Positions 16,801-26,088 of a stretch of DNA of 64,000 nt are shown piece by piece (within the stretch, counting starts at the first letter, position 1; each line of letters starts with the position of its first letter). The notes beneath the pieces were generated by a model. The model had not been told where the DNA came from and searched no databases. It saw only the letters and a list, made by a program, of their open reading frames with translations. This DNA comes from Clostridiaceae bacterium. GTDB taxonomy: Bacteria; Bacillota; Clostridia; Oscillospirales; Acutalibacteraceae. The position numbers and the translations under genes were made by a program. The DNA lies in assembly GCA_016292785.1 (NCBI GenBank), contig JAEDFL010000006.1, forward strand, positions 1 through 64,000, read 5' to 3'.

Positions 16801-17967
16801 ATGAGTATTACAGAAACTGATAAAAAATACGTTGCCGGTACATACGCAAGATTTCCCGTTGAGCTTGTCAGCGGCAAAGGTGCAATTCTCAAGGACAGTA
16901 GCGGCAAGGAATACATTGACCTCGGAAGCGGAATTGCCGTCAACATCTTCGGCGTTGCCGACGACGAATGGCAGAAAGCCGTTACGGCTCAGCTTTCCGT
17001 TCTTCCGCACACCTCAAACCTCTATTTCACTGAGCCTTGCTCGGAGCTTGCGGAGCTTCTCTGTGAGAGAACGGGAATGAAAAAGGTGTTTTTCTCCAAC
17101 AGCGGCGCAGAGGCTAACGAATGTGCTATCAAAACCGCAAGGAAATTTGCCTTTGACAAATACGGCGACGAGAGCCATTCAACGATCATCACCCTGAAAA
17201 ACAGCTTCCACGGCAGAACGATCACCACCCTCAAGGCGACAGGTCAGGACGTTTTCCACACGAATTTCGGACCTTTCCCTGACGGCTTTGTTTATGCCGA
17301 GGCAAACAATCTTGACGATATAAAGAAATATGCCGACGGCGGAAACTGCATCGCCGTTATGATGGAGCTTGTCCAGGGCGAGGGCGGCGTATGCAAGCTT
17401 GACGGGGATTATGTCAAGGCGGTCGCAGAATATGTCAGGGAAAAGGATATGCTTCTCATCATCGACGAGGTGCAGACGGGCAACGGCAGAACAGGCGAGC
17501 TTTACGCCTATATGCACTACGGAATTGAGCCTGACATCGTTTCAACGGCAAAGGGACTCGGCGGCGGTCTTCCGATCGGCGCAACCATGCTCGGCGAGAG
17601 AGTTGAAAATGTCCTAAGCTCAGGCTCTCACGGCTCAACCTTCGGCGGAAACCCCGTTTGCTGTGCAGGCGCATGCAACATAATCAAGCGCATTGATGAC
17701 AAGCTTCTCAGCGAGGTTAAGGAAAAATCCGCATATATTATCTCCGAGCTTGAGGGCGCAAAGGGTGTTAAATCGGTCAGCGGTCTCGGTCTTATGCTCG
17801 GCGTTGAAACCGAAAAGCCTGCCAAGGAGATTGTCAACACCTGCATTGAAAAGGGCGTGCTTGTCCTCACGGCAAAAACAAAGGTACGTCTTCTCCCCTC
17901 CCTCAACATTGATTGGGACGACCTGAAAAAGGGTGTTCAAATTCTCAAGGAAGTCATTGCCGAATAA
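16801..17967 (+). CDS. argD: Acetylornithine aminotransferase
   Basis: This 388-aa class III PLP aminotransferase makes N-acetylornithine. It has FFSNSGAEANECAIKTAR near residue 97, the DEVQTGNGRTG motif near 220 and the PLP lysine in STAKGLGGGLPIGA near 250. It starts 15 bp after argB with GGAGG. Last gene of the arg operon, followed by a strong terminator. An additional role in lysine synthesis (as for some ArgD) cannot be excluded. Confidence 0.96.
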   Translation: MSITETDKKYVAGTYARFPVELVSGKGAILKDSSGKEYIDLGSGIAVNIFGVADDEWQKAVTAQLSVLPHTSNLYFTEPCSELAELLCERTGMKKVFFSNSGAEANECAIKTARKFAFDKYGDESHSTIITLKNSFHGRTITTLKATGQDVFHTNFGPFPDGFVYAEANNLDDIKKYADGGNCIAVMMELVQGEGGVCKLDGDYVKAVAEYVREKDMLLIIDEVQTGNGRTGELYAYMHYGIEPDIVSTAKGLGGGLPIGATMLGERVENVLSSGSHGSTFGGNPVCCAGACNIIKRIDDKLLSEVKEKSAYIISELEGAKGVKSVSGLGLMLGVETEKPAKEIVNTCIEKGVLVLTAKTKVRLLPSLNIDWDDLKKGVQILKEVIAE

Positions 17968-17984
17968 TATAACAGAATAAGCTT

Positions 17985-18022
17985 TCCTCCCGTTAAGTTT
18001 CTGCTCAACGGGAGGATTTTTG
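17985..18022 (+). terminator. Intrinsic terminator of the arg operon
   Basis: CCTCCCGTT-aagtttctgctc-AACGGGAGG hairpin followed by ATTTTTG, 18 bp after the argD stop. Confidence 0.9.
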
Positions 18023-18068
18023 CGGAAAACTGCACAAAATACCTATGATACTGTTTGATATGTTTGTG

Positions 18069-18097
18069 TGGCAAAAGCCTTGTCCATATGGTATAAT
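18069..18097 (+). promoter_or_regulatory. Promoter of the MATE transporter gene
   Basis: TATAAT (18092-18097) is preceded by TGG, forming an extended -10. A weak TGGCAA -35 lies 17 bp upstream. Confidence 0.6.
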
Positions 18098-18127
18098 ATA
18101 AACGTTCGAGTGAAAAGGAGAGGCCGT

Positions 18128-19501
18128 ATGAAAGAAAACAAAATGGGCGTTATGCCCGTAAACAAGCTCATTATAAATATGTCGCTGCCGATGATCATTT
18201 CCATGCTCGTCCAAGCGCTTTACAATATTGTCGATTCTGTTTTTGTCGCAATGGTAAATCAGGAATCGCTGACGGCGGTTTCGCTTTCGTTCCCTGCTCA
18301 AAATCTTATGATCGGCTTTGCAACGGGAACGGCGGTCGGTGTGAACGCTCTGATTTCCCGTGCCCTCGGAGAAAAAAACGGCGAACGTGCAAACCGAATT
18401 GCCGAAAACGGAGTTTTTCTTGCGCTTCTCACCTCGGTTGCGTTTTTCCTGTTCGGTATTTTCGGCTCAAGGCTTTTCATAAGCTCTCAGACCGATGTTC
18501 CGTATATCATCGACGAGGGTGAAAAATATCTCAGAATATGCTGCGGAGCCTGCTTCGGAATTTTCTTTGAGATAATGTACGAAAGACTTCTGCAATCCAC
18601 GGGACGGACTTTCTACACAATGATTACTCAGGGAGTCGGCGCAATAGCGAACATCATTCTTGATCCCGTGTTTATTTTCGTTTTCAAGCTCGGAGTAAGC
18701 GGAGCGGCAATCGCAACGGTAACAGGTCAGATCATCGCTTTCATTCTTGCGGTTTATTTCAATCACAGGAAAAATCCCGAAATCCGTCTTAACTTTAAAA
18801 AATTCAAACCCAACGGAAGACTTATCGGAGAAATATATAAAATCGGTGTTCCGTCCGTTCTTATGGTTGCAATCGGCTCGGTAATGACCTATTTTATGAA
18901 TAAAATACTCATTGTCTACACGCTCGGCAAGGAGCTTTCCGTCAACGTTTTCGGTGCGTTCTTTAAGCTTAACAGCTTCATCTGTATGCCGATTTTCGGA
19001 CTGAACAACGGAGTTATTCCGATTATTGCTTACAACTACGGCGCAAGATACAAGAGCCGTATGCTGAAGACCATAAAGCTTTCGGTTATTTATGCCGAAG
19101 CGTTCAGCGTGTTCGGAGCAATACTTTTCTTTGCCCTGCCGAACGTGCTTCTCGGGTTTTTCTCCGCAACTCCTCAGATGCTCGAAATCGGAATACCTGC
19201 ACTCAGGATAATCAGCCTCAGCTTCCTGTTTGCCGGAATGAACATTGCGCTGAGCGCAGTATTTCAGGCTTTCGGAAAAAGCGTATTTTCAATGATTATG
19301 TCCTTTATCCGTCAGCTCGTTATCCTTATTCCTGCGGCATATATTCTGGCAAGATACGGACTTTCGATCGGCAACAACGACCTTGTATGGTGGTCATATA
19401 CGATTGCTGAGATATCAGCCGTTTTCTCATCTGTTGTTTTCTTCGCTGTACTTAATAAGAAAACGATCAAACCCCTGAACGAAGCCGGCGAAAACAGATA
19501 A
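18128..19501 (+). CDS. MATE family efflux transporter
   Basis: This 457-aa polytopic membrane protein has the typical 12-helix MATE pattern and the N-terminal signature MSLPMIISMLVQALYNIVDSVFV. The second half repeats it with IGVPSVLMVAIGSVMTYFMNKIL. MATE proteins export drugs or metabolites using Na+ or H+ gradients; the substrate here is unknown. ATG 18128 follows AAAAGGAGAGG; an upstream in-frame ATG at 18068 precedes the -10 box and cannot be used from this promoter. It is followed immediately by the thi promoter. Confidence 0.92.
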   Translation: MKENKMGVMPVNKLIINMSLPMIISMLVQALYNIVDSVFVAMVNQESLTAVSLSFPAQNLMIGFATGTAVGVNALISRALGEKNGERANRIAENGVFLALLTSVAFFLFGIFGSRLFISSQTDVPYIIDEGEKYLRICCGACFGIFFEIMYERLLQSTGRTFYTMITQGVGAIANIILDPVFIFVFKLGVSGAAIATVTGQIIAFILAVYFNHRKNPEIRLNFKKFKPNGRLIGEIYKIGVPSVLMVAIGSVMTYFMNKILIVYTLGKELSVNVFGAFFKLNSFICMPIFGLNNGVIPIIAYNYGARYKSRMLKTIKLSVIYAEAFSVFGAILFFALPNVLLGFFSATPQMLEIGIPALRIISLSFLFAGMNIALSAVFQAFGKSVFSMIMSFIRQLVILIPAAYILARYGLSIGNNDLVWWSYTIAEISAVFSSVVFFAVLNKKTIKPLNEAGENR

Positions 19502-19519
19502 AGTGTAATGACAAAATGC

Positions 19520-19548
19520 TTGCATTTTGCGAAGCATGGGTATATAAT
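19520..19548 (+). promoter_or_regulatory. Promoter of the thi operon
   Basis: TTGCAT (19520-19525), 17-bp spacer and TATAAT (19543-19548), about 20 bp before the TPP aptamer. Confidence 0.75.
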
Positions 19549-19567
19549 AGCAGTAACAATTAAACAG

Positions 19568-19652
19568 ACGGGAGCTTGTGTTACAAGCTGAGAGGGAGGT
19601 TTGACCTCCGACCGATAACCTGATTTGGATAATGCCAACGTAGGGATGCCTG
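19568..19652 (+). promoter_or_regulatory. TPP riboswitch (THI element)
   Basis: The conserved THI-box blocks are present in order: ACGGGAGCTTGTG, AAGCTGAGAGGGAGG, GACCGATAACCTGATTTGGAT and AATGCCAACGTAGGGA. The aptamer binds thiamine pyrophosphate and shuts down the downstream thi genes through the adjacent terminator. Confidence 0.97.
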
Positions 19653-19668
19653 ATAATATAATCATTTT

Positions 19669-19709
19669 ACGGGAAGCATACGAATCGGTTGCTTCCCGTT
19701 TTGGTTTTT
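19669..19709 (+). terminator. Expression-platform terminator of the TPP riboswitch
   Basis: ACGGGAAGCA-tacgaatcggt-TGCTTCCCGT hairpin followed by TTTGGTTTTT, between aptamer and thiS. The thiS GGAGG begins 3 bases later, so control is most simply transcriptional. Confidence 0.9.
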
Positions 19710-19723
19710 ATGGAGGAATGAAT

Positions 19724-19918
19724 ATGGTTAAAATCAACGGTAATCAGGAAAATGCCGCAGGGAAAACGCTTGCGGAGTATCTCGAAACGACAAGCTTCGA
19801 TACCCGACGTATTGCAGTTGAAATAAACGGAGAAATTGTTCCAAAAGCTCAATACGCAAACACGTTGATAAACGACGGCGACATTATTGAAGTTGTCAGC
19901 TTTGTGGGAGGCGGTTAA
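19724..19918 (+). CDS. thiS: Sulfur carrier protein ThiS
   Basis: This 64-aa ubiquitin-like protein ends in the diagnostic VVSFVGGG, whose C-terminal Gly is adenylated by ThiF and converted to a thiocarboxylate for thiazole formation. ATG 19724 is chosen because GGAGG (19712-19716) is 7 bp upstream. A longer in-frame reading from 19625 would cross the riboswitch terminator. First gene after the TPP riboswitch. Confidence 0.95.
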   Translation: MVKINGNQENAAGKTLAEYLETTSFDTRRIAVEINGEIVPKAQYANTLINDGDIIEVVSFVGGG

Positions 19919-19919
19919 T

Positions 19920-20549
19920 TTGTTACCGACAAGGGAAGAACTGACCAAGGCTTTATCTCAGCGGCACGGGGTAAAGCTTCAGCAGACATTCTCGGCGGCA
20001 ACCGTTGCCGTGTGCGGTCTTGGCGGTCTCGGATCAAACATATCCGTTTCGCTCGCCCGTGCAGGAATAGGCAGGCTTATTCTCATAGACTTTGACCGTG
20101 TGGATATAACAAATCTGCACCGTCAGCAATACAAGGCAAGCCAGATCGGAATGTTCAAAACCGATGCGCTGACGGAAAATCTGAAAGAAATCGCACCATA
20201 TGTTGAGCTTCAGGCTCGTACCGTTCGTATAGACGAGAGCAACGCTTTAGCTCTGCTCAAGGAGGCGGACATAATCTGCGAAGCCTTTGACGATGCGGAA
20301 TGTAAGTCGATGCTGACCGATATTGTGCTTGAGAATTTGCCCGACAAGTATTACGTTGCCGCATCGGGTATGGCGGGAATAGGAAACGCCAACGACATCA
20401 GAACAAGAAAAATAACCGACAAATTTTATCTCTGCGGTGACGGAGTGAGCGACGTCAACAGCTCGGAGGGGCTTTTCTCCTCCAGAGTTATGCTGTGTGC
20501 GGCGCATCAGGCACATGCCGTCCTGCAAATATTAGCCGGCAAATTATAA
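19920..20549 (+). CDS. thiF: ThiS adenylyltransferase ThiF
   Basis: This 209-aa E1-like enzyme adenylates the ThiS C-terminus. The nucleotide-binding motif VCGLGGLGSNIS lies near residue 30, followed by the DFDRVDITNLHRQQY signature near 60. It lacks the long C-terminal extension of E. coli ThiF and is the shorter ThiF type common in Clostridia. The start is probably TTG 19920, placed 8 bases after GGGAGG and 1 bp after the thiS stop. An in-frame ATG at 19887 inside thiS has no ribosome site. Confidence 0.9.
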   Translation: MLPTREELTKALSQRHGVKLQQTFSAATVAVCGLGGLGSNISVSLARAGIGRLILIDFDRVDITNLHRQQYKASQIGMFKTDALTENLKEIAPYVELQARTVRIDESNALALLKEADIICEAFDDAECKSMLTDIVLENLPDKYYVAASGMAGIGNANDIRTRKITDKFYLCGDGVSDVNSSEGLFSSRVMLCAAHQAHAVLQILAGKL

Positions 20550-20567
20550 AAGAAAGAAGGAATACCA

Positions 20568-21338
20568 ATGAACGACGATAAGCTTGTGATAGGCGGACGT
20601 GAATTTAATTCACGTTTCATTCTCGGATCGGGTAAATACTCAATGAAGCTTATTGAAGCGGCGATAAAGGACGCAGGGGCGGAAATAATCACTCTTGCCG
20701 TGCGTCGTACAAACACTAAGGATCAAGAGAGCATACTCGACTATATCCCCGACGGTATCACTCTGCTCCCCAACACAAGCGGAGCGAGAACCGCAGATGA
20801 AGCCGTTCGCATTGCACGCCTTGCAAGGGAGCTTGGCTGCGGAGACTTTGTAAAAATCGAAATAATGAGGGATTCCAAATATCTTCTTCCCGACAATCAG
20901 GAAACAGTCAAGGCAACGGAAATTCTTGCAAAAGAAGGCTTTGTCGTAATGCCCTATATGTACCCTGACCTGAACTCCGCCCGTGATCTTGTGAACGCTG
21001 GTGCGGCGGCTGTTATGCCGCTTGCTTCTCCGATCGGTTCAAACAAGGGGCTTGCAACAAAGGATTTTATTCAGATCCTTATTGATGAGATCGACCTTCC
21101 GATCATCGTTGACGCAGGAATAGGCAGACCGTCTCAGGCTTGTGAGGCTATGGAAATGGGAGCCGCCGCAATTATGGCTAATACGGCTCTTGCAACCGCA
21201 GGCGATCTTCCGATGATGGCTTCGGCTTTCCGTCAGGCGATCGAGGCCGGCCGCAAGGCTTATCTTGCAGGTCTCGGCAGGGTGCTTACAAGGGGTGCTT
21301 CCGCCTCCGATCCGCTCACCGGCTTCCTACGTGATTAA
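20568..21338 (+). CDS. thiG: Thiazole synthase ThiG
   Basis: This 256-aa TIM-barrel enzyme condenses ThiS-thiocarboxylate sulfur, deoxyxylulose 5-phosphate and dehydroglycine into the thiazole phosphate. Visible family motifs are RRTNTKDQ near residue 43, LPNTSGARTADEAVR near 66, the FVKIEI active-site lysine near 100, and MPLASPIGSNKGL near 145. Followed 12 bp later by thiH, which supplies dehydroglycine. Confidence 0.96.
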   Translation: MNDDKLVIGGREFNSRFILGSGKYSMKLIEAAIKDAGAEIITLAVRRTNTKDQESILDYIPDGITLLPNTSGARTADEAVRIARLARELGCGDFVKIEIMRDSKYLLPDNQETVKATEILAKEGFVVMPYMYPDLNSARDLVNAGAAAVMPLASPIGSNKGLATKDFIQILIDEIDLPIIVDAGIGRPSQACEAMEMGAAAIMANTALATAGDLPMMASAFRQAIEAGRKAYLAGLGRVLTRGASASDPLTGFLRD

Positions 21339-21349
21339 GGAGTGATTAA

Positions 21350-22603
21350 ATGGAAAATCAATTCTTTGTCGATTCGGAGTTTTTGTCTGAGGCGGCACTT
21401 GAAAAGAAGCATAGGCTTGAAAACGATCCGTCCTGCCGCAAAAATCATATGGAATATCTGCCGGGTATGGAGATTATTCAATCCGATGTTTGCGAAAACG
21501 TTATGGCGCAGATGAACTCCTATGACTACACCAAGTATACTGCAAGGGATGTCAGAGCCGCCCTTGAGCACGAGACCTGTTCCGTTGAGGATTTCAAGGC
21601 TCTGCTCTCCCCTGCCGCCGAGCCGTTTCTTGAGCAGATGGCACAGCGTGCAAGGCTTGAAACAAGCAAGCATTTCGGCAATACCGTATATCTTTTTACT
21701 CCGCTTTACATCGCAAACTACTGCGAAAACTACTGCGTTTACTGCGGCTTCAACTGCTATAACCACATCAACCGAATGAAGCTGACACCCGAACAGATAG
21801 AACATGAGATGAAGGTCATCGCCGACAGCGGTATGGAGGAAATTCTCCTTCTCACGGGTGAGAGCCGTGCGCAGAGCAGCGTCGAATATATCGGAGAAGC
21901 CTGCAAGCTTGCAAGAAAGTATTTTCGTATGGTCGGGCTTGAGATTTATCCCGTAAATACAGACGAGTACAGATATCTCCACGAATGCGGAGCTGACTAT
22001 GTCACTGTTTTTCAGGAGACCTACGACACAGACAAATACGAAACACTTCACCTTATGGGACACAAGCGAGTCTGGCCTTACCGCTTTGACGCTCAGGAAA
22101 GGGCGCTCAGAGGCGGAATGAGAGGGGTTGCGTTCTCTGCCCTGCTCGGTCTTTCCGATTTCCGAAAGGACGCCCTCGCAAGCGCCATGCACGTTTACTA
22201 TCTTCAGCGCAAATATCCGTATGCGGAAATGTCGCTCTCCTGTCCCAGACTTCGCCCGATTATAAACAACGATAAGATAAATCCGCTCGACGTTCACGAA
22301 AAACAGCTTTGCCAGGTGCTTTGCGCCTACCGGATTTTCCTGCCCTTTGTCGGCATAACCGTTTCCTCCCGTGAGAGTGCGGAGTTCAGAAACGGAATTG
22401 TCAAGATTGCCGCCACCAAGGTTTCCGCAGGCGTTTCAACCGGAATCGGCGATCACGAAAGCAAATACAGCGGAAAGGAGTCGGACGGTGCTCAGGGCGA
22501 TGAACAGTTTGAAATTGACGACGGCAGAAGCCTTGATAAAATGTATCAGGATATCACCGAAGAAGGCTTACAGCCCGTCCTGAACGACTATCTCTATGTC
22601 TGA
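21350..22603 (+). CDS. thiH: 2-iminoacetate synthase ThiH (radical SAM)
   Basis: This 417-aa radical SAM enzyme cleaves tyrosine to dehydroglycine (2-iminoacetate) and p-cresol. The [4Fe-4S] motif CENYCVYCGF fits CxxxCxxC near residue 125. Use of ThiH rather than the oxygen-dependent glycine oxidase ThiO fits an anaerobe. Its end overlaps the start of tenI by 8 bp. Confidence 0.95.
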   Translation: MENQFFVDSEFLSEAALEKKHRLENDPSCRKNHMEYLPGMEIIQSDVCENVMAQMNSYDYTKYTARDVRAALEHETCSVEDFKALLSPAAEPFLEQMAQRARLETSKHFGNTVYLFTPLYIANYCENYCVYCGFNCYNHINRMKLTPEQIEHEMKVIADSGMEEILLLTGESRAQSSVEYIGEACKLARKYFRMVGLEIYPVNTDEYRYLHECGADYVTVFQETYDTDKYETLHLMGHKRVWPYRFDAQERALRGGMRGVAFSALLGLSDFRKDALASAMHVYYLQRKYPYAEMSLSCPRLRPIINNDKINPLDVHEKQLCQVLCAYRIFLPFVGITVSSRESAEFRNGIVKIAATKVSAGVSTGIGDHESKYSGKESDGAQGDEQFEIDDGRSLDKMYQDITEEGLQPVLNDYLYV

Positions 22604-23186
22604 TATCATTGTTATTACCAACCGCTCGCTTTGCCGTGAGGATTTTCTGACGAGAATTGAAAAAATCGCACTTGCACGTCCTGCCGCTATCGTTCTGCGT
22701 GAAAAAGATATGAACGAAAAGGAATATAAAAATCTTGCGGCTCAGGTTTTGGAAATATGCAATAAGCACGGCGCACGGTGTATTCTTCACAGCTTTCCCG
22801 AAGCGGCGGCAGAGCTTAATTGTTCCGCCCTGCATATGCCTTTGTCCCGTCTGAGGCTGCTTTCTTCGGAAGAAAGAGCGTCTTTCAAAGCTCTCGGTGC
22901 TTCCTGCCATTCGGTCGAAGACGCAAAAGAAGCAGAAAAACTCGGCTGTACCTATATCACGGCAGGTCATATCTTTGACACCGACTGCAAAAAGGGCTTG
23001 CCCGGACGGGGGCTTGCTTTTCTGAAAGAAGTTTGCGAAAGCGTTTCGATTCCCGTCTATGCGATCGGCGGCATAAGCGCAGATAAAGTCGCCCCAATCA
23101 AGGAAAGCGGTGCAAAGGGCGTTTGCGTAATGAGCGGAGCAATGACCTGTGAAGATGTTCAAAAATATTTAGGAGAGTTCAGATGA
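22596..23186 (+). CDS. tenI: Thiazole tautomerase TenI-like protein
   Basis: This 196-aa TIM barrel is related to ThiE. The segment GHIFDTDCKKGLPGRGL near residues 124-140 matches TenI (GHVFETDCKKGL type), with the His expected to act in tautomerisation. The ThiE substrate motif is reduced to VLREKDM. TenI converts the ThiG product to the aromatic carboxythiazole phosphate. It overlaps thiH and thiE, so translation is coupled. A second thiamine phosphate synthase is less likely. Confidence 0.85.
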   Translation: MSDIIVITNRSLCREDFLTRIEKIALARPAAIVLREKDMNEKEYKNLAAQVLEICNKHGARCILHSFPEAAAELNCSALHMPLSRLRLLSSEERASFKALGASCHSVEDAKEAEKLGCTYITAGHIFDTDCKKGLPGRGLAFLKEVCESVSIPVYAIGGISADKVAPIKESGAKGVCVMSGAMTCEDVQKYLGEFR

Positions 23187-23818
23187 AATTAAGTAAAGAC
23201 GACCTTTTACTTTATGCAATAACCGACCGCAGAAATCTCGATAAAAAAGTGTTTTTTGAGAAGATTGAAGAAGCCCTGCAAGGCGGAGTTACTATACTCC
23301 AGCTTCGTGAAAAGGAGCTTGACGAAGACAGCTTTATAAATGAAGCAATCGAAGTCAAAAATATTTGCCGTAAACACGGCGTTCCGCTTATCATCAACGA
23401 CAATGTCAATGTAGCTTTAAAAAGCGGAGCGGACGGAGTTCACGTCGGAATTGAGGATATGCCGATAGATGAAATTCGCAGAACAGTTCCCGACAGCTTT
23501 ATCATCGGCGCAACCTGCAAAACCGTTGAGCAGGCGCAATCCGCCGAAAGGCTCGGTGCGGATTATATGGGAGTCGGCGCAGTTTTCCCCTCCCCAACCA
23601 AGAAAAATGCCGTTCGCATTACAAGAGAACAGCTCAAAGAAATCTGCGCTTCCGTTTCGATTCCTGCGGTTGCTATCGGCGGCATAAGCCTTGAAAACGT
23701 CGATGAGCTAAAGGGCGGAGGAATGTCGGGCATAGCCGTTGTTTCGGCTGTTTTTTCCGCCGATGACATTCAAAAAGCCGCATCACTTCTCAAAGAAAAA
23801 GCTAAAAGCTTGATTTAA
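23183..23818 (+). CDS. thiE: Thiamine phosphate synthase ThiE
   Basis: This 211-aa TIM-barrel enzyme joins HMP pyrophosphate and thiazole phosphate. It has GGVTILQLREKEL near residue 31, INDNVNVALKSGADGVHVG near 73, and GVGAVFPSPTKKNA near 135 with the Thr-Lys diphosphate contacts. It overlaps tenI by 4 bp (ATGA). Confidence 0.95.
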   Translation: MKLSKDDLLLYAITDRRNLDKKVFFEKIEEALQGGVTILQLREKELDEDSFINEAIEVKNICRKHGVPLIINDNVNVALKSGADGVHVGIEDMPIDEIRRTVPDSFIIGATCKTVEQAQSAERLGADYMGVGAVFPSPTKKNAVRITREQLKEICASVSIPAVAIGGISLENVDELKGGGMSGIAVVSAVFSADDIQKAASLLKEKAKSLI

Positions 23819-23899
23819 AAAATTTGCGGCAGACCGGGGGCACCACTCTCTGTCGCTTAATAAAAATAATGCAAATCAATCCGAAAGGAAGTTGAGATA

Positions 23900-24697
23900 T
23901 TGAAAACAGCATTATCAATCGCAGGAAGCGATTCCTGCGGAGGCGCCGGCATTCAGGCAGATATCAAAACAATGACGCTGAATGGTGTTTATGCAATGAG
24001 CGCAATAACCGCTCTCACGGCTCAGAACACGACCGGCGTAAGATCAATTCAGGACTCATCTCCCGAATTTCTTAAAGATCAGATCGACGCCGTATTTGAG
24101 GATATTTTTCCCGATGCGGTCAAGATCGGAATGGTTTCCTCGGCAGAGCTTATCAAAGTTATCGCCGAAAGGCTGACCTTCTACAAGGCGAAAAACATTG
24201 TTGTCGATCCCGTTATGGTCGCAACAAGCGGAGCTTCATTGATCCGAACCGGGGCTGTTTCCGCCCTTGAAAAAGAACTTATTCCCATCGCTTACCTCGT
24301 CACGCCCAACATTCCCGAAGCGGAGATGCTGACGGGGAATAAGATTGTCACACGGGACGATATGCAGAAAAGCGCAAAACAGATCGCCGAGGCCTACGGC
24401 TGTAATGTCCTGCTGAAAGGCGGTCACAGCGTAAACGACGCTTCCGATCTGCTTTATTCCGACGGTCAGGCACAATGGCTTGAGGGTAAGAAAATCAACA
24501 ATCCGAACACCCACGGAACAGGCTGTACTCTTTCAAGCGCAATCGCCTCCAACCTTGCGAAAGGCTACGGTCTTGCCGATTCCGTAAAGCGTGCAAAGGA
24601 GTTTATCTCCGGCGCACTTTCCGCCATGCTTGATCTCGGTCAAGGCTCAGGACCTATGAATCACGCATTTGATCTCAATTCATATTTTGCAAAATAA
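23900..24697 (+). CDS. thiD: HMP/HMP-phosphate kinase ThiD
   Basis: This 265-aa ribokinase-fold kinase phosphorylates hydroxymethylpyrimidine twice. SIAGSDSCGGAGIQADIKT at the N-terminus, VTPNIPEAEMLTG near 137 and NTHGTGCTLSSAIASNLAKG near 205 are diagnostic. The start is TTG 23900, following GAAAGGAAG. A gap of 81 bp after thiE holds no clear terminator, so it remains in the thi operon. Confidence 0.95.
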   Translation: MKTALSIAGSDSCGGAGIQADIKTMTLNGVYAMSAITALTAQNTTGVRSIQDSSPEFLKDQIDAVFEDIFPDAVKIGMVSSAELIKVIAERLTFYKAKNIVVDPVMVATSGASLIRTGAVSALEKELIPIAYLVTPNIPEAEMLTGNKIVTRDDMQKSAKQIAEAYGCNVLLKGGHSVNDASDLLYSDGQAQWLEGKKINNPNTHGTGCTLSSAIASNLAKGYGLADSVKRAKEFISGALSAMLDLGQGSGPMNHAFDLNSYFAK

Positions 24698-24723
24698 TAT
24701 CTGTTTGAAAGGACTATGTTAAA

Positions 24724-26028
24724 ATGAGAAATTACACAACACAAATGGACGCCGCAAGAAAAGGCATTATCACACCCGAAATGAAGGCAGTTGCCGAAAA
24801 GGAGTACCGCACCGAAGAAGAGATCCGTGACTTCGTTGCAAGAGGACAGGTTGCGATCTGCGCCAACAAGCTCCATACCTGCATTGATCCCAACGGCGTT
24901 GGCTCAATGCTCCGCACGAAGATCAATGTCAACCTCGGCGTTTCCCGTGACTGCAAGGATTACGACATTGAAATGAAAAAGGTTATGGCGGCTGTCGATA
25001 TGGGCGCAGAGGCTATAATGGATCTCTCGTCCCACGGCAACACACAGCCTTTCCGCCGCAAGCTTACGTCGGAGTGTCCTGCAATGATCGGAACAGTTCC
25101 CGTTTACGACAGCGTAATTCATTATCAGCGTGACCTTGCCACACTTACGGCAAAGGATTTCATTGATGTTGTCCGTCTGCACGCTGAGGACGGAGTTGAC
25201 TTTGTAACACTGCATTGCGGAATAACACGCAAGACTATCGACCAGATCAAGAAACACAAGAGAAAGATGAACATTGTTTCACGCGGAGGCTCACTCGTTT
25301 TCGCATGGATGAGTATGACAGGCGAAGAAAATCCGTTCTATGAGTATTTTGATGAAATTCTTGACATCTGCCGTGAATATGACGTCACGATCTCATTGGG
25401 CGATGCCTGCCGTCCCGGCTGTCTTGCAGACGGAAGCGACGTTTGCCAGATTGAGGAGCTTGTCCGCCTCGGCGAGCTTACAAAACGTGCATGGGCTAAG
25501 GATGTTCAGGTTATGGTTGAGGGTCCCGGTCATATGCCGATGGATCAGATCGAAGCGAATATGAAAATCCAACAGACGATCTGTATGGGTGCTCCGTTCT
25601 ATGTTCTCGGACCTATCGTGACCGATATTGCTCCCGGCTACGACCACATCACCTCTGCTATCGGCGGAGCTATTGCGGCGGCTTCGGGAGCGGCATTCCT
25701 CTGCTACGTTACGCCTGCCGAGCATCTCGCCCTGCCGAATGTTGACGATGTTAAGCAGGGAATAATCGCCTCCAGAATTGCGGCTCATGCCGCCGATATT
25801 GCAAAAAAAATTCCCCATGCAAGGGATATTGACGACGCTATGGCGGACGCAAGGCGCACCTTTGACTGGGAGAAGCAGTGGGAATGTTCGATTGATCCCG
25901 AAACTGCAAGGTCAATTCGTGACAGCCGTGCTCCCGAGCACGAGGACACCTGCTCAATGTGCGGTAAATTCTGCGCCGTCAGAAGTATGAATAAGGCTCT
26001 CAACGGCGAATACATAGACATTCTTTAA
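24724..26028 (+). CDS. thiC: Phosphomethylpyrimidine synthase ThiC
   Basis: This 434-aa non-canonical radical SAM enzyme converts aminoimidazole ribotide into HMP phosphate. The C-terminal cluster motif CSMCGKFC fits CxxCxxxxC. Internal motifs are NLGVSRDCKDY near 61, MVEGPGHMPMDQIEANM near 262 and GAPFYVLGPIVTDIAPGYDHI near 288. It is the short bacterial form without the N-terminal extension. Last gene of the thi operon, followed by a bidirectional terminator shared with pckG. Confidence 0.97.
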   Translation: MRNYTTQMDAARKGIITPEMKAVAEKEYRTEEEIRDFVARGQVAICANKLHTCIDPNGVGSMLRTKINVNLGVSRDCKDYDIEMKKVMAAVDMGAEAIMDLSSHGNTQPFRRKLTSECPAMIGTVPVYDSVIHYQRDLATLTAKDFIDVVRLHAEDGVDFVTLHCGITRKTIDQIKKHKRKMNIVSRGGSLVFAWMSMTGEENPFYEYFDEILDICREYDVTISLGDACRPGCLADGSDVCQIEELVRLGELTKRAWAKDVQVMVEGPGHMPMDQIEANMKIQQTICMGAPFYVLGPIVTDIAPGYDHITSAIGGAIAAASGAAFLCYVTPAEHLALPNVDDVKQGIIASRIAAHAADIAKKIPHARDIDDAMADARRTFDWEKQWECSIDPETARSIRDSRAPEHEDTCSMCGKFCAVRSMNKALNGEYIDIL

Positions 26029-26035
26029 AAGCCAC

Positions 26036-26080
26036 TAAAAAGCGGTGCAGCTCCATTTCGGAACTGCACCGCTTTTTTAT
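26036..26080. terminator. Bidirectional terminator between thiC and pckG
   Basis: AAAAAGCGGTGCAG-ctccatttcggaa-CTGCACCGCTTTTTTA: a hairpin with A-tract and T-tract, serving both convergent genes. Confidence 0.9.
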
Positions 26081-26088
26081 CTGTTTAA

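Noticed and set aside
19625..19723. N-terminal extension of thiS
   Set aside because: It lies within the TPP riboswitch and its terminator, and ThiS proteins are about 65 aa.
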